Positions 8,318 to 17,650 of a stretch of DNA of 64,000 bases are shown here, in pieces (the first letter of the stretch is position 1; each line of letters begins with the position of its first letter). Source of the stretch: an uncultured Acidobacteriaceae bacterium. GTDB taxonomy: Bacteria > Acidobacteriota > Terriglobia > Terriglobales > Acidobacteriaceae. The notes under the pieces were generated by a model. It saw only the letters and a list, made by a program, of their open reading frames with translations. It searched no databases and had not been told where the DNA came from. Location: NCBI GenBank assembly GCA_903842065.1, contig CAIMKZ010000074.1:62001-126000 (forward strand), written 5' to 3'. Both the position numbers and the translations under genes were made by a program.

Positions 8318-10771
8318 CTACTTGGCGCTTCCACCGGGACGCGGTCCACCCGGACGGCGGCGGCGGCGGCGGTTTGCCTGTCCGGCAGCGCCGGCAGGTC
8401 CCTGCGGACGGGCGGTGCCGGGAGTAGCCGGCGCTCCGTCTGCGCGGTTGAAGTTGGGCTCGTTCTCCTCGTCGAACTCCTCGCCTTCGTCGTCGCCGAA
8501 GTCGTCGCCGCCTTCGATCAGAATCGTGCTCTGATTCGAGGTAGGCTGGCGCTCGTCGAACTCGTGACGGGGCTGGCGGGGCTGCGGAGGAGCAGCAGGT
8601 GCGGCCTGCTCCGGCTCTGCTGGCTCAGTCTCTTCGGCGGCCTCGGGTGCGGATCCGGTCTGCTGGGCCAGCTTGGCCTTCTGCTCCTTGATCAGCGCCT
8701 TGCGGCTCAGCTTGATGCGGTTGCCTTCAAGTGCCAGTACCTTCACCATCACCTGATCGCCTTCGCGCAACTCGTCCTTCACGTCCTTGACGCGGTGCTC
8801 TGCGATCTCGGAGATGTGCAGAAGGCCGTCGGTGCCCGGGAAGATCTCGACAAACGCGCCGAACTCTGCCAGACGAACAACCTTGCCCAGATATACCTTG
8901 CCCACTTCCGGCACGGCCGTAACGTCGTTCACCATAGCCAGCGCCCTTGCCAGGCCCTCGGCATCGGCCGACGAAACGCTCACCTTGCCTGTATCGTCCA
9001 CATCGATCTTGGCGCCTGTCTGCTCGACGATGCCACGAATCGTGGCGCCGCCCTTGCCGATCAGGTCGCGGATCTTGTCGGTCGGAATCTGCACGGTCAC
9101 GATGCGCGGTGCGTACTTCGAGCGCTCTCCGCGCGGCGAGTCCAGCACCGCATCCATCTTGTCCAGCAGGAAGATACGGCCCTGGCGGGCCTGTTCCATC
9201 GCCTGCTCAAGAATCTCCCGGGTCAGGCCGCTGATCTTGATGTCCATCTGAAGAGCGGTGATGCCCTGACGGGTTCCGGCCACCTTGAAGTCCATGTCGC
9301 CGTAGTGATCTTCCGCGCCTGCGATATCGGTCAGGATGGCGTAGTCGTCGCCTTCCTTAACCAGGCCCATGGCCACACCTGCCACAGAACCACCCAGCTT
9401 GATGCCGGCATCGAAGAGCGCAAGGCTAGCGCCGCAGACCGAAGCCATCGACGAAGAACCGTTCGACTCCAGAATGTCGCTGACGATGCGGATCGCGTAC
9501 TGCGACTCTTCGGCAGAAGGCAGAACAGGCGTGAGGGCGCGCTCGGCAAGTGCTCCGTGGCCCACTTCGCGGCGGCCAACACCGGTCATACGGCCGGTCT
9601 CGCCCACGCTGAAGGGTGGGAAGTTGTAGTGGAGCATGAACTTCTTCTTCTGCTCGCCCTCGTAGGACTCAAGCCGCTGGCCCTCATCCATTGTGCCCAG
9701 CGTAGCCGTAACCAACGCCTGGGTCTCGCCGCGGGTAAACAGCGCCGAGCCGTGGGTGCGGGGCAGAACGCCGGTCTCGATTGTGATCTCGCGGATCTCG
9801 TCAAAGGCGCGACGGTCGGGGCGAATGCGTTCCTTCGTCACCTGCTCGCGGAACAGACGCTCGCGCATCAGCTCGAAGTAGGTCGACAGCTTCTTCTTCG
9901 CAGCCGGATCGTCGGCCGGCAGCTCGGCCGCAAGCTCTTCTTTGATCTTCGCGACCAGCGCATAGCTATCGATCTTGGCGTGGGCCTTGGTGTCGAGCGC
10001 ATCCTTGAGACGATCGCCAACCTTGGCCTTCAACTCGGCGTAGTACGCCTCGTCAACCTCGGGAGTCGTAAATGCGCGCTTGGTCTTGCCGCCCAGCTTA
10101 ACCAGCTCTTCGATGGCGGCGACGATCTTCTTGATCTCGACGTGCGCAAATTCGATGGCGGCGACGATGACCTCTTCGGTCTCCTGCTTGGCGCCGGCTT
10201 CGATCATCACGATGCCGTCTTTGTGGCCCACCACCATGATGTTCACCGTGCTCGACTGGCGCTCGGTGTAGGTCGGGTTCACAACGAACTCGCCTTCCAC
10301 GCGGCCCACGCGTACGGCGGCAACGGTCGTGGTGAACGGAATGTCAGACAGAGCCAATGCCGTGGCCGCTGCATTGATCGCGATCACATCGGGATCGTTT
10401 TCCTTGTCGGCAGAAAACACCAGCGCGATGACCTGCGTCTCGTTGCGGAATCCCTCGGGAAACAACGGGCGGATGGGACGGTCAATCTGACGGCACGTCA
10501 GAATTTCCTTCTCGCTGGGACGGCCTTCGCGCTTGATAAAGCCGCCGGGGATCCGTCCGCCGGCGTACGTGTACTCGCGATAATCGACTGTCAGCGGGAA
10601 AAAGTCGATGCCTTCGCGCGGGCTCTGCGATGCAATTGCCGTCGCCAGTACAACCGTCTCGCCGGTCGTTACCAGCGTTGCGCCAGAGGCCTGCTTGGCC
10701 ATGCGTCCGGTCTCAAACACCAGCCGCTTTCCGCCGGATAGCTCGACGGATACTTCATGCTTGTTTGACAT
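8318..10771 (-). CDS. pnp: Polyribonucleotide nucleotidyltransferase (PNPase)
   Basis: An 817-residue 3'-5' phosphorolytic exoribonuclease of mRNA decay. In order: first RNase PH domain ([17 protein letters not shown] onward), helical linker, second RNase PH domain ([20 protein letters not shown], with the catalytic [16 protein letters not shown]), a KH domain ([14 protein letters not shown]) and an S1 domain ([19 protein letters not shown]). It is longer than the usual ~700 residues because of an acidic, Pro/Ala-rich tail ending in an Arg run and GGPRPGG, probably disordered and RNA-binding (inference). The start is ATG at 10771 with GAGAGGAT upstream; the 23 in-frame codons before it are not protein-like. 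It is downstream of rpsO, the classic gene order. Confidence 0.97.
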   Translation of the reverse strand: MSNKHEVSVELSGGKRLVFETGRMAKQASGATLVTTGETVVLATAIASQSPREGIDFFPLTVDYREYTYAGGRIPGGFIKREGRPSEKEILTCRQIDRPIRPLFPEGFRNETQVIALVFSADKENDPDVIAINAAATALALSDIPFTTTVAAVRVGRVEGEFVVNPTYTERQSSTVNIMVVGHKDGIVMIEAGAKQETEEVIVAAIEFAHVEIKKIVAAIEELVKLGGKTKRAFTTPEVDEAYYAELKAKVGDRLKDALDTKAHAKIDSYALVAKIKEELAAELPADDPAAKKKLSTYFELMRERLFREQVTKERIRPDRRAFDEIREITIETGVLPRTHGSALFTRGETQALVTATLGTMDEGQRLESYEGEQKKKFMLHYNFPPFSVGETGRMTGVGRREVGHGALAERALTPVLPSAEESQYAIRIVSDILESNGSSSMASVCGASLALFDAGIKLGGSVAGVAMGLVKEGDDYAILTDIAGAEDHYGDMDFKVAGTRQGITALQMDIKISGLTREILEQAMEQARQGRIFLLDKMDAVLDSPRGERSKYAPRIVTVQIPTDKIRDLIGKGGATIRGIVEQTGAKIDVDDTGKVSVSSADAEGLARALAMVNDVTAVPEVGKVYLGKVVRLAEFGAFVEIFPGTDGLLHISEIAEHRVKDVKDELREGDQVMVKVLALEGNRIKLSRKALIKEQKAKLAQQTGSAPEAAEETEPAEPEQAAPAAPPQPRQPRHEFDERQPTSNQSTILIEGGDDFGDDEGEEFDEENEPNFNRADGAPATPGTARPQGPAGAAGQANRRRRRRPGGPRPGGSAK

Positions 10772-10987
10772 AGTTATCCTCTCTTCTCTCTTTTCGCTTG
10801 GGAAACTTGGGATTGGAAGCGCCGCGGATACTTGCGGCATCGGAGATCGTGTTCACCCGGAATGGGCGAAACAAAAGCGCCGCGCCAGCCGTCTCAACGG
10901 CTCTGCGGGCGCATGTGCGCAAGGGCGTCGCACGACGACACCGGTGCACTGCATCTGGCGGCTTGATAGCCAAGCCAGATGCAATAC

Positions 10988-11016
10988 GGCCCCAGACTTT
11001 GGGTGGAACTGGGGCC
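10988..11016 (-). promoter_or_regulatory. Hairpin in the rpsO-pnp spacer
   Basis: An 8-bp stem (GGCCCCAG at 10988-10995, CTGGGGCC at 11009-11016) lies between rpsO and pnp. In enteric bacteria the same spacer holds the rpsO terminator and the RNase III-cut hairpin by which PNPase controls its own mRNA. A similar role here is inferred from position only. Confidence 0.5.
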
Positions 11017-11067
11017 TCGACCAACGTCCGGTCTGGGCACTTCCGGTTCAAAAAGTGTCTTTCGGGT

Positions 11068-11334
11068 TTACTTACGGATACCGAGCTTGGCAATCACGTC
11101 ACGATAACGATCGGTGTCATGAGCCTTGAGGTAGTCAAGAAGGCGGCGGCGCTTGCTCACCAGTTGCAAAAGTCCGCGCCGTGAAGCATGGTCCTTCTTG
11201 TGCGTCTTGAAGTGCTCGGTCAATTCGCCAATCCGCGTGCTCAAAATTGCGATCTGGACCTCGGGGGAACCCGTGTCCGTCTCATGAGTGCGGAAGCGTT
11301 CGATTAGATCAGCTTTCTTTGCAGTCGCCAGCAC
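11068..11334 (-). CDS. rpsO: 30S ribosomal protein S15
   Basis: An 88-residue small-subunit protein with the family core [48 protein letters not shown]. The frame can extend to a GTG at 11367 (99 residues). GTG at 11334 is chosen because it gives [14 protein letters not shown] and exactly the standard S15 length, with AGGAG about 11 nt before it. S15 binds 16S rRNA and in many bacteria also represses its own translation. It is followed by pnp. Confidence 0.95.
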   Translation of the reverse strand: MLATAKKADLIERFRTHETDTGSPEVQIAILSTRIGELTEHFKTHKKDHASRRGLLQLVSKRRRLLDYLKAHDTDRYRDVIAKLGIRK

Positions 11335-11514
11335 GGCGTTTGGTACTCCTGTTCTCTTTGTGTCCACTCTTAAGTGTCTACAGTGAGATTATCATGAACG
11401 GCCGGTGAACAAAAACCCGCCCGCTCATGGGGAACCAAGCCCGGAAACCCTTGCCGCTCAATGCGCTCCAACAAGGAACCTCGACTGTCTGCGGGCCGTT
11501 CGAAGGCCGGCCCA

Positions 11515-12561
11515 TTACTCCTCCCCCTCCCCTGCCTCGGGCCCAACCCAGTAGTTCGCCCGCGCAACGATTCGCGCCCCGTAATCGACCGCCAACTTTA
11601 CCTTGATCGTGTGCAGCCCCGGCGTCGGGTCCGACGGGCTGAAAGTGATCAGATACCGGTTCCGCGCATGTTTGGCCGCATCCACCACCCGGGCCTGAAA
11701 CTTCTTGTCGCCGGTAAAAGTCGTGTACTCGCCACCGCTCATCGCGGCAACTTCTTTCGTCACGTTCGTCTTGAAGGCCTTCACCAGAGCCACCAGCGCC
11801 GACACCATGTTCATCGTCCGGTTCTCGCCCGAGTCCTTGATGTCGTGCGCCAACTGCGCGGCGACGGGCGAAAACGAGACGCTCAGAACCAGCACGTCCG
11901 ACTCGCCAATCTGCTTGATCAGCCCGGTAATCTTCGTGTGCTTGCTCCCCGTGTCGCGCTGCTCGCTGATGAGCAGCAGAACCCGGCGAAACTCCTTGGG
12001 CCGCGTCTCCAGCAGATTCGCCGCATAACTCACAGTGTCCAGAATCGCCGCTCCACCGTCGCCCGGCTCCAGATTCTTCAGGTCCTCGTTGACCGCGTCG
12101 GCCGAGTGCGTAAAGTCCCGAATCAGATGCTGGGTCGAGTCAAACCCAACCAGCGCCACCTCGCTCTGCTTATCGGCGAGAAACAGATCGAGCAGCGGCC
12201 CCAGCTTCGCCAGCTTGTCGAACTCCAGCACGCTCACCCCACCCTGCTCAACCGCGACCACCAGCGCTACAGGCGCAGTGTCCATCTCCTCCTGTACCCG
12301 GATCTTCTGCCGCACGCCGCTGTCTTCGACGATGAAGTCATCAGGCTTGAGCCCGTAGAGAATTGTCCCGTCGCGCTTTTCGACCAGCGTCGGCACCAGC
12401 ACTTCGGTTGTCGTAACAGTCAGGCTGGCCTCAGACGAGGGCCGGGGCATGGGCTTCGGAGGCTCTGCCGGGGGCAATTGCTGGGCCAGGCCCACGCAGG
12501 CCCACGGCAATCCCGCTACAAACAAAAGCGACGCAAATCGGATAAAGACAGGAAAACGCAT
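11515..12561 (-). CDS. Secreted VWFA-domain protein, acidobacterial type
   Basis: A protein of about 348 residues with a signal peptide (FIRFASLLFVAGLPWACVGLAQQ). A von Willebrand A-like domain begins near VALVVAVEQGGVSV and runs through a region with RVLLLISEQRDTGS. The metal-ion site DxSxS is degenerate (VAVEQGG in its place). This is the architecture of the VWFA-related family described for Acidobacteria, whose function is unknown; binding or adhesion outside the cell is a guess. A GTG at 12609 is possible, but the small gene ending at 12587 and the better-placed signal peptide favour ATG at 12561. No strong ribosome-binding site is seen. Confidence 0.78.
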   Translation of the reverse strand: MRFPVFIRFASLLFVAGLPWACVGLAQQLPPAEPPKPMPRPSSEASLTVTTTEVLVPTLVEKRDGTILYGLKPDDFIVEDSGVRQKIRVQEEMDTAPVALVVAVEQGGVSVLEFDKLAKLGPLLDLFLADKQSEVALVGFDSTQHLIRDFTHSADAVNEDLKNLEPGDGGAAILDTVSYAANLLETRPKEFRRVLLLISEQRDTGSKHTKITGLIKQIGESDVLVLSVSFSPVAAQLAHDIKDSGENRTMNMVSALVALVKAFKTNVTKEVAAMSGGEYTTFTGDKKFQARVVDAAKHARNRYLITFSPSDPTPGLHTIKVKLAVDYGARIVARANYWVGPEAGEGEE

Positions 12562-12586
12562 CGAGTCGATGATAGCCGAGTCCGGC

Positions 12587-12811
12587 TCAGGGCTTCCGGC
12601 GCGCCTCACGCTGCATCTGTCCCGTCCAGCGCAGAAAGCTGAACAGCTCCCACCGCGAGTGCCAGAGAAAGTTCATCACGCTTGAGACATCGAGCGACTC
12701 AGCCGGCTTCGAGGAGTAGGTCTCGATCCTCCAGCGCAGATAGGGGCTGCGCCACGGCGTGAGCCGGTGACCTCGAGTTGCATTCCACAGAAAGCGCAAC
12801 GAGTCGAGCAA
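12587..12811 (-). CDS. Small Arg/Trp-rich protein of unknown function
   Basis: A 74-residue basic protein (LRFLWNATRGHRLTPWRSPYLRWRIETYSS...). I do not recognise a named family. Support for coding: a TTG start at 12811 with GGGAG 5-6 nt before, a good fit between the end of flgL and the VWFA gene, and regular amino-acid composition without rare-codon runs. There are several Trp/Arg residues and no signal peptide or membrane helix. It could be the first gene of a unit with the VWFA gene (26-bp gap). Confidence 0.5.
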   Translation of the reverse strand: MLDSLRFLWNATRGHRLTPWRSPYLRWRIETYSSKPAESLDVSSVMNFLWHSRWELFSFLRWTGQMQREARRKP

Positions 12812-12846
12812 GTGACTCCCCCTCGCCCCTCAGTATAGCGCCGCAC

Positions 12847-13755
12847 CTACATCTTGCTGAACAGACTGTTGGTGGCCGACTCAAGCTGGGCAATCAAATT
12901 GATCAGCGCCGTCTGCCTGGTCTCAGCCAGCGCAAGCTGCGTCGAAATCGTCGGCAGATCGGCCTGGATCAGATTCGTCTGCGCTGTGATCAGCTGCGTC
13001 TTCTCACTTTCGATCGACTGGCTCGCAGCCGTAAGCTGATTGATCGATCCGTCGACCGTCACGCGCTGCTGCGACACATAGTTGAGCGCGGTATTCAGAT
13101 TCGCCGTATCCTGGGCAGCCTGCTTGATGTCGACCGTGCCGCTTGAGTAGTCGGCGATGAGCGCGTTCAGCGCGCCAAAGACGCTGTTGCCGCCCGAACC
13201 GAGAAAAATCTGGTTGCCGGGAACATTCAACTGAATCTTCTGCCCATTCGGCAACTCAATGTTGTTCACGCCCGAGTCACCCGAGTAGCTGGTCACGCCC
13301 GGAGAAGCTGCGTTCGATGTGGTAAATGGAACCGTGTCGGTCTTTGAGCCGGCAAACAGATACTGTCCCTGGTAGCTGGTGTTGGCCAGCGCCTGCACCT
13401 CCGACAAAATGCCCGCAAGCTGGCTGCTCACCGACTTCACGTTGCTCTCGCTCATCGTGCCGTTGTTGGCGCTCATGGCCAGAGAAATCGCTGTAGTCAA
13501 CTGCGATACCACGCTGCCCAGCGCCGAATCGGATACCTGCAACTGCCCCGTCACGCTCGCCGCGGTCTCGGTAAACGAGTCGTCCCGCTGAATCTGGCTC
13601 GCCAGAAGCACATTCCGCCCGGCGCCCACTGGATTGTCGCTCGGCGCGTTGATACTCACTCCGCTCGAAACCTGGGCGCTCAACTTCTGGATGCTTACCT
13701 GTGTCTGATTAAGCGAACCGGCAAGATTGGAGATGTAAAAAGGATTCACGCGCAT
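12847..13755 (-). CDS. flgL: Flagellar hook-filament junction protein FlgL
   Basis: A 302-residue protein. The N-terminus MRVNPFYISNLAGSLNQTQVSIQKLSAQVSSG and the C-terminal helix (ALAETRQTALINLIAQLESA) have the flagellin-like D0/D1 pattern of FlgL, the second junction protein between hook and filament. Length is typical. ATG at 13755. The AGGAG before it (13764-13768, minus strand) is part of a heptamer repeat that bounds the spacer to flgK. It is the last gene of the long flagellar series. No flagellin gene follows in this window. Confidence 0.92.
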   Translation of the reverse strand: MRVNPFYISNLAGSLNQTQVSIQKLSAQVSSGVSINAPSDNPVGAGRNVLLASQIQRDDSFTETAASVTGQLQVSDSALGSVVSQLTTAISLAMSANNGTMSESNVKSVSSQLAGILSEVQALANTSYQGQYLFAGSKTDTVPFTTSNAASPGVTSYSGDSGVNNIELPNGQKIQLNVPGNQIFLGSGGNSVFGALNALIADYSSGTVDIKQAAQDTANLNTALNYVSQQRVTVDGSINQLTAASQSIESEKTQLITAQTNLIQADLPTISTQLALAETRQTALINLIAQLESATNSLFSKM

Positions 13756-13762
13756 AATTTTC

Positions 13763-13949
13763 AGCTCCTAGCTATTAACTTTTAGCTGTTAGCTCCTTGC
13801 TAGCTCGCTGGCGCAGCGGCGATTGAGAAAATCATTCACACTTCTCTCCGCCTGCTAACTCCTGCGCTCTCTCAAACAACACCAGCTGTTTTTCGTGGCC
13901 TCAACACTTGATCGGGCACAAATGAGCTAACAGCTAATAGCTAGCAGCT
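13763..13949. repeat. Heptamer-bounded spacer between flgK and flgL (AGCTNNT type)
   Basis: The left arm is an array of 7-bp units, AGCTNNT, at 13763-13804 (AGCTCCT, AGCTATT, AACTTTT, AGCTGTT, AGCTCCT and a degenerate sixth). The right arm at 13922-13949 has four units in the opposite orientation, ANNAGCT. They include a perfect 14-bp inverted repeat (13782-13795 and 13924-13937) separated by 128 nt. The middle part has no ORF with a plausible product. The unit nearest flgL supplies the AGGAG ribosome-binding site. Confidence 0.8.
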
Positions 13950-13956
13950 GCATTTC

Positions 13957-15369
13957 CTACACCGTCGTCTGCTGGCCCAGGTTCAGTGCCGAGCTGATGA
14001 TCCGGTTCAGAATGTTAAATACCTGCGACGCCGCCTGATACGAGGTCTCAAGTGTCGATAACGCCGACGCCTCGTCGTTCAAATTCACTCCCGATAATGC
14101 GTCCCGCTGCGACTGAAGCTGCGTCACCGAAGCCGTCTGTGCCGTATTCTCCGCTTTCACCTCTGAGACCGCCGCGCCAAGGCTCGATACAAAGTTTGAA
14201 AAGTAGTTGATCGGCGTTTGTCCGTTCACCACCGACCCGGTCATCATCCCGGCCATCGCCGTAGCATTCGAGTTGTTGCCCGTTCCCGAGCCCGGCGAAG
14301 CCGCCGCGATCCGGTTCGGATCGCTCATCACCACCGTCATCGACATGGCCGCCCCGGCCATCGCCGTAGGCTCCCGGAAGATGTTGAGCGGATCGGCAGC
14401 CGTGCCCGTCGCACCATTCAGATCGGTCCCCGCGTTGTTCTGCGCATTCACTGCGGTCGAGAGACTGTAGGCCAGTTGATCGAGCGCGCCGAGCGCCGTC
14501 GGCACATCCCCGTCTCGCGCCGTCAGATATCCGCCCAGTTGCCCGCCTCCCGAAGTCAGCCCCGAAGTAACGTCGCTTCCGTTCAGGAAGAAATGAGTCA
14601 CTCCGCCGACGTTTCCACCCGATAGAGCCACATTCTGGTTTCCCGCAACCAGAACCTGGCCCGACGTCGTCGTTACCGTCAGCCCGTTGTTCTCGGTTGT
14701 GATCTGGTTGATGCCGACCAGCTCAGAAAGCTGGCTCAACGCCTGCTGGCGCTGATCTTCAAGCGGGCCCGCGTCGGCAGTGGGCGACTCGGCCTGTATC
14801 CGTTGATTGAGCCCGGCGATCGTCGACGTGAGCGCATTCACCTGGCTCGCCACACCCGCCGCCGCCTGGTCCAGAGCCGACCTCTGCGAATTCAGGCTCC
14901 GCGCCGCGCCTGAGATAGCGCCCGCCAAAGTCGAGGCCGAAGACAGTACCTGCTGGCGAAGCGCGCTGTTTGTCGGACTCGCCTCAAGGGATGCAAACGA
15001 GTTGAAGAAGCTCGTGATCCCCGCGCCGATGTCGCCTGTGCTCGAAGTCTCCGAAGTGACCGGAAATACCGACTCGATGTTGTTCAACGCCGATAGCCGC
15101 GCGCTCGATGCAGAAGCCAACTGCTTCTGCTGCGCCAGCCGCTCCTCAAGAACCCGGTCGCGCTGCGACGTATAGCCGGCCGACGTCACACCGTCGCCCA
15201 GCAATCTGCCACTCACCTGAATCGTGCCGTTCTGCCGCCACTCCGGCCGCTCGGCCGTGTACCCGGCAGTGTTGGCGTTGGCCACATTGTTGGCCACCAC
15301 GCTCAACGCCGCCTGATCGGCATCGAGCGCGCCAGAGATGATCCCGAATGCGGAGTTAATGCTCCCCAC
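13957..15369 (-). CDS. flgK: Flagellar hook-associated protein 1 FlgK
   Basis: A 470-residue protein. It starts MGSINSAFGIISGALDADQAALSVVANNVANANTAGYTAE, the rod/hook N-terminal motif (NNVANANTAGY) shared by FlgB/C/E/F/G/K. It ends with a conserved helix (NLNDEASALSTLETSYQAASQVFNILNRII), as FlgK does. It forms the first ring between hook and filament. The ATG at 15369 overlaps the preceding flgN-like gene by 14 bp. A repeat-bounded spacer of 201 bp separates it from flgL. Confidence 0.93.
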   Translation of the reverse strand: MGSINSAFGIISGALDADQAALSVVANNVANANTAGYTAERPEWRQNGTIQVSGRLLGDGVTSAGYTSQRDRVLEERLAQQKQLASASSARLSALNNIESVFPVTSETSSTGDIGAGITSFFNSFASLEASPTNSALRQQVLSSASTLAGAISGAARSLNSQRSALDQAAAGVASQVNALTSTIAGLNQRIQAESPTADAGPLEDQRQQALSQLSELVGINQITTENNGLTVTTTSGQVLVAGNQNVALSGGNVGGVTHFFLNGSDVTSGLTSGGGQLGGYLTARDGDVPTALGALDQLAYSLSTAVNAQNNAGTDLNGATGTAADPLNIFREPTAMAGAAMSMTVVMSDPNRIAAASPGSGTGNNSNATAMAGMMTGSVVNGQTPINYFSNFVSSLGAAVSEVKAENTAQTASVTQLQSQRDALSGVNLNDEASALSTLETSYQAASQVFNILNRIISSALNLGQQTTV

Positions 15370-15706
15370 TGCCGCCCTCCTCGCCCCTCCAGCCCTTCGC
15401 CTGCCGCTCGCTGTACTCCACCCGGCCCTCGCGCAGTTCGGCTAGCCGCTCGATCACCCTCATATTCCCTCGCGTTGCATCCAGCACGCGCTCAAAGATA
15501 GACATCTCGCGCAGGGCCTCGCGAGCCTCATCCAATAAATCAGCGCTCCCGCTCCCCCCGTTTTCGGGCAGCTCGCGATTGAGCGCCTCGCAGGACGCCG
15601 CCAGCTCCGCAAGCCGCACACTGTCAAGCCGGGCAAGCGCACTCGATGCATCGCGCACCAAATCCTTCAGCACCGGCCGCGACGGCAAATCCATAGGCGA
15701 TCCCAT
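15356..15706 (-). CDS. FlgN-like flagellar export chaperone (by position)
   Basis: A 116-residue, almost fully helical, charged protein (LVRDASSALARLDSVRLAELAASCEALNRELPE...). It has the size, helix content and place, just before flgK and overlapping it by 14 bp, of FlgN, the chaperone that delivers FlgK and FlgL to the export gate. FlgN sequences diverge strongly, so the name rests mainly on context. Two possible starts exist: ATG at 15706 and the ATG four codons later. Confidence 0.6.
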   Translation of the reverse strand: MGSPMDLPSRPVLKDLVRDASSALARLDSVRLAELAASCEALNRELPENGGSGSADLLDEAREALREMSIFERVLDATRGNMRVIERLAELREGRVEYSERQAKGWRGEEGGSGEH

Positions 15707-15721
15707 CGCCCCTCCGTATCG

Positions 15722-16015
15722 TTATCTGCTACCGGCCAGCATCGAATCGATCACCTTCGCGGCCACATCCGACGCGGGCACTGAGTAGCTCCCATCGGCC
15801 AGAGCCTTCTGGATCGCTGCTACCTTCTCCGTGCGCACCCCATCTTCGCCAGAGGTCTGCGCCATCTGGCTGGCCGCACTGCTCAGGGTCGCATGGTCCT
15901 CGGAGCCTATACCGCCGGCTCCCGCCGCATGGCTCTTGCCGCGCCCCGCAACCGTATCCGTCGTGTTCACTCCGAGCAGTGAACTCAACCCATCGAAACC
16001 ACTGCGAATCTCCAT
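15722..16015 (-). CDS. flgM: Anti-sigma-28 factor FlgM
   Basis: A 97-residue protein. The C-terminal half (EDGVRTEKVAAIQKALADGSYSVPASDVAAKVIDSML) matches the conserved FlgM region that binds sigma-28 (V..I...I..G.Y.V....A.ki...l). The N-terminal half is Gly/Ser-rich and disordered, as in FlgM of other bacteria. FlgM holds FliA inactive until the hook-basal body exports it. Its partner fliA is in the same gene series (24594-25436). Confidence 0.85.
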   Translation of the reverse strand: MEIRSGFDGLSSLLGVNTTDTVAGRGKSHAAGAGGIGSEDHATLSSAASQMAQTSGEDGVRTEKVAAIQKALADGSYSVPASDVAAKVIDSMLAGSR

Positions 16016-16109
16016 CAGCTTTGCTCCTCACCCCGCATATCGGCGCTCTTCTCTAATCACTTTAGTCATTTGCCGCTCCTCATTACGGTATCGCCGGCGA
16101 TTTCCCCGG

Positions 16110-16415
16110 TTACCTTCCCGCCATGGGAGCCACAGCTCCCGCCGTCCCGGAGTGGGAGAGCGAAGAAACGATCCGGTTCGCGATCCCAAAGCCCCCGCGC
16201 TGGCTCAGCGCCTGCCCCAGCGACTCGGTGGCATACTCTCCCAGAGCCCCGCCCGAGTTCGTGCCATCCTCACCCGTCAACCCGTCGCCCGCAGTCATCG
16301 GTTTGAGTAACTCCTTCAGCATCATTCCCTCAAACGCCTGAGCCGCCTTCACCAGCCGCGGCTGAGGAGCCACTGCCGTCTGCCCATTCTCACTCGTATC
16401 AATCCCAACCCGCAT
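16110..16415 (-). CDS. flgJ: Rod-binding protein, FlgJ N-terminal domain only
   Basis: A 101-residue protein containing the rod-binding core: KAAQAFEGMMLKELLKPM (consensus aa.qFE.mfl..llk.m) and GALGEYATESLGQALSQRGGFGIANRI. The C-terminal peptidoglycan hydrolase domain of enterobacterial FlgJ is absent, so a separate enzyme must open the cell wall for the rod. This short form is common outside Gammaproteobacteria. It follows flgI, as usual. Confidence 0.85.
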   Translation of the reverse strand: MRVGIDTSENGQTAVAPQPRLVKAAQAFEGMMLKELLKPMTAGDGLTGEDGTNSGGALGEYATESLGQALSQRGGFGIANRIVSSLSHSGTAGAVAPMAGR

Positions 16416-16447
16416 CGAGTCCTTCCTCAGTCCCTTATTCCCTGCCT

Positions 16448-17632
16448 CTACAGCACTTCCAGATCCGCCTCGAGCGCCCCGGCCTCTTTCATCGCCTGAA
16501 GGATCGAGATCACGTCGTGGGCTCCCGCACCTATCTTTTGCAATTGCTGGACCAGATCCTCGACCGTCGCGCCTTCTTTCAGCTCGATCCGGTTCACCGG
16601 TTTGTCCTGGGCATCCACCGTTGTCTGCTCAACCACCTGTGTCGTCCCGCTTGAGAACGCCCCCGGCTGCGACACCTCCACCCGCGAGACCACGTTCACA
16701 CTCAACCCCCCGTGCAGGATCGAGACCGGCTGAAGCCGGACCGTACCGCCGATCACCACCGTTCCCGTACGCTCGTTCACCACTACCCGCGCCCTGGGGT
16801 AGACCGAGACCTCCACCTGCTCCACCTTGTCGAGCAGCGAGGCCACATCCTCCCCCTCCGCCACCGCAATCTCGACCCGCCGGCTGTCGACGACGTGCGC
16901 GCGCTTGGCCTCAAGCGCCTGATCGATCGAATCGGCCATCCGCTCGGCAGTGTGGAAGTCGGCGTCGTTCAACAGCACGTCGACCGTCTTCATCTTGTCC
17001 AGCTCAAAGGGCACACCCCGCTCCACGAGCGCGCCGCCCGGAATGCGCGCCGTCGTCGGATGGTTCATCTGCTTGGTGTTTCCGGCCGAGCTGGCCATAT
17101 ATCCGCCCAGCACCAAGGCTCCCTGGGACTGCGCGTAGATCTGCCCATCGGGCCCATAGAGCGGCGTCATCAGCAGGATGCCGCCCTCAAGCGACCGCGC
17201 GTCGCCGGCCGAAGACACCGTCACGTCCAGCTTGTAGCCGGGACTCACGAACGGCGGCAGCGTCGCCACCACAAAGACCGCCGCCATGTTCTTCACCTGC
17301 ATGTTATTGGCGCTCGCCGCGCCGGTCTGCGGAACCGTCACGCCAAGCCGTTCCAGCGCCGATACCAGCGTCTGCCGGGGAAAGACCGTCTGCTGGCTGT
17401 CGCCGGTGCCTCGCAACCCCACCACCAGTCCGTAGCCCACCAGCTGGTTCTCGCGGATACCTGCGATCGAGGCCACATCCTTGACCCGCGCCGTCCGCGA
17501 CGTCTCGGCGGCGGGCAGCAGAGCCGCGCCCAGCAGCATCGCCACGGCCATCGCCAGCCACAACACAAGATGCCTCCAGTGCTGCCTCAGCGGTTCAAAG
17601 CGCATCGCATTGTCCACTCCGCTTCCCCTCAT
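16448..17632 (-). CDS. flgI: Flagellar P-ring protein FlgI
   Basis: A 394-residue periplasmic protein. A hydrophobic signal segment (HLVLWLAMAVAMLLGAALLPAA) is followed by RVKDVASIAGIRENQLVGYGLVVGLRGTGDS, the near-invariant N-terminus of mature FlgI. Later family blocks include ERMADSIDQAL and VVVNERTGTVVIGG. It forms the ring in the peptidoglycan layer around the rod. ATG at 17632 has GGAG 7 nt before; a second ATG nine codons later is possible. Its presence with flgH shows a diderm flagellum. Confidence 0.95.
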   Translation of the reverse strand: MRGSGVDNAMRFEPLRQHWRHLVLWLAMAVAMLLGAALLPAAETSRTARVKDVASIAGIRENQLVGYGLVVGLRGTGDSQQTVFPRQTLVSALERLGVTVPQTGAASANNMQVKNMAAVFVVATLPPFVSPGYKLDVTVSSAGDARSLEGGILLMTPLYGPDGQIYAQSQGALVLGGYMASSAGNTKQMNHPTTARIPGGALVERGVPFELDKMKTVDVLLNDADFHTAERMADSIDQALEAKRAHVVDSRRVEIAVAEGEDVASLLDKVEQVEVSVYPRARVVVNERTGTVVIGGTVRLQPVSILHGGLSVNVVSRVEVSQPGAFSSGTTQVVEQTTVDAQDKPVNRIELKEGATVEDLVQQLQKIGAGAHDVISILQAMKEAGALEADLEVL

Positions 17633-17650
17633 CGCCCTGCTCCATCCGCC

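Noticed and set aside
8255-10741. Long plus-strand open frame over pnp (828 codons)
   Set aside because: It is the antisense shadow of pnp, caused by GC-rich codon bias; pnp itself has clear family domains.
13763-13949. CRISPR array or insertion sequence in the flagellar spacers
   Set aside because: Units are 7 bp without spacers, and no transposase frame or target-site duplication is seen.
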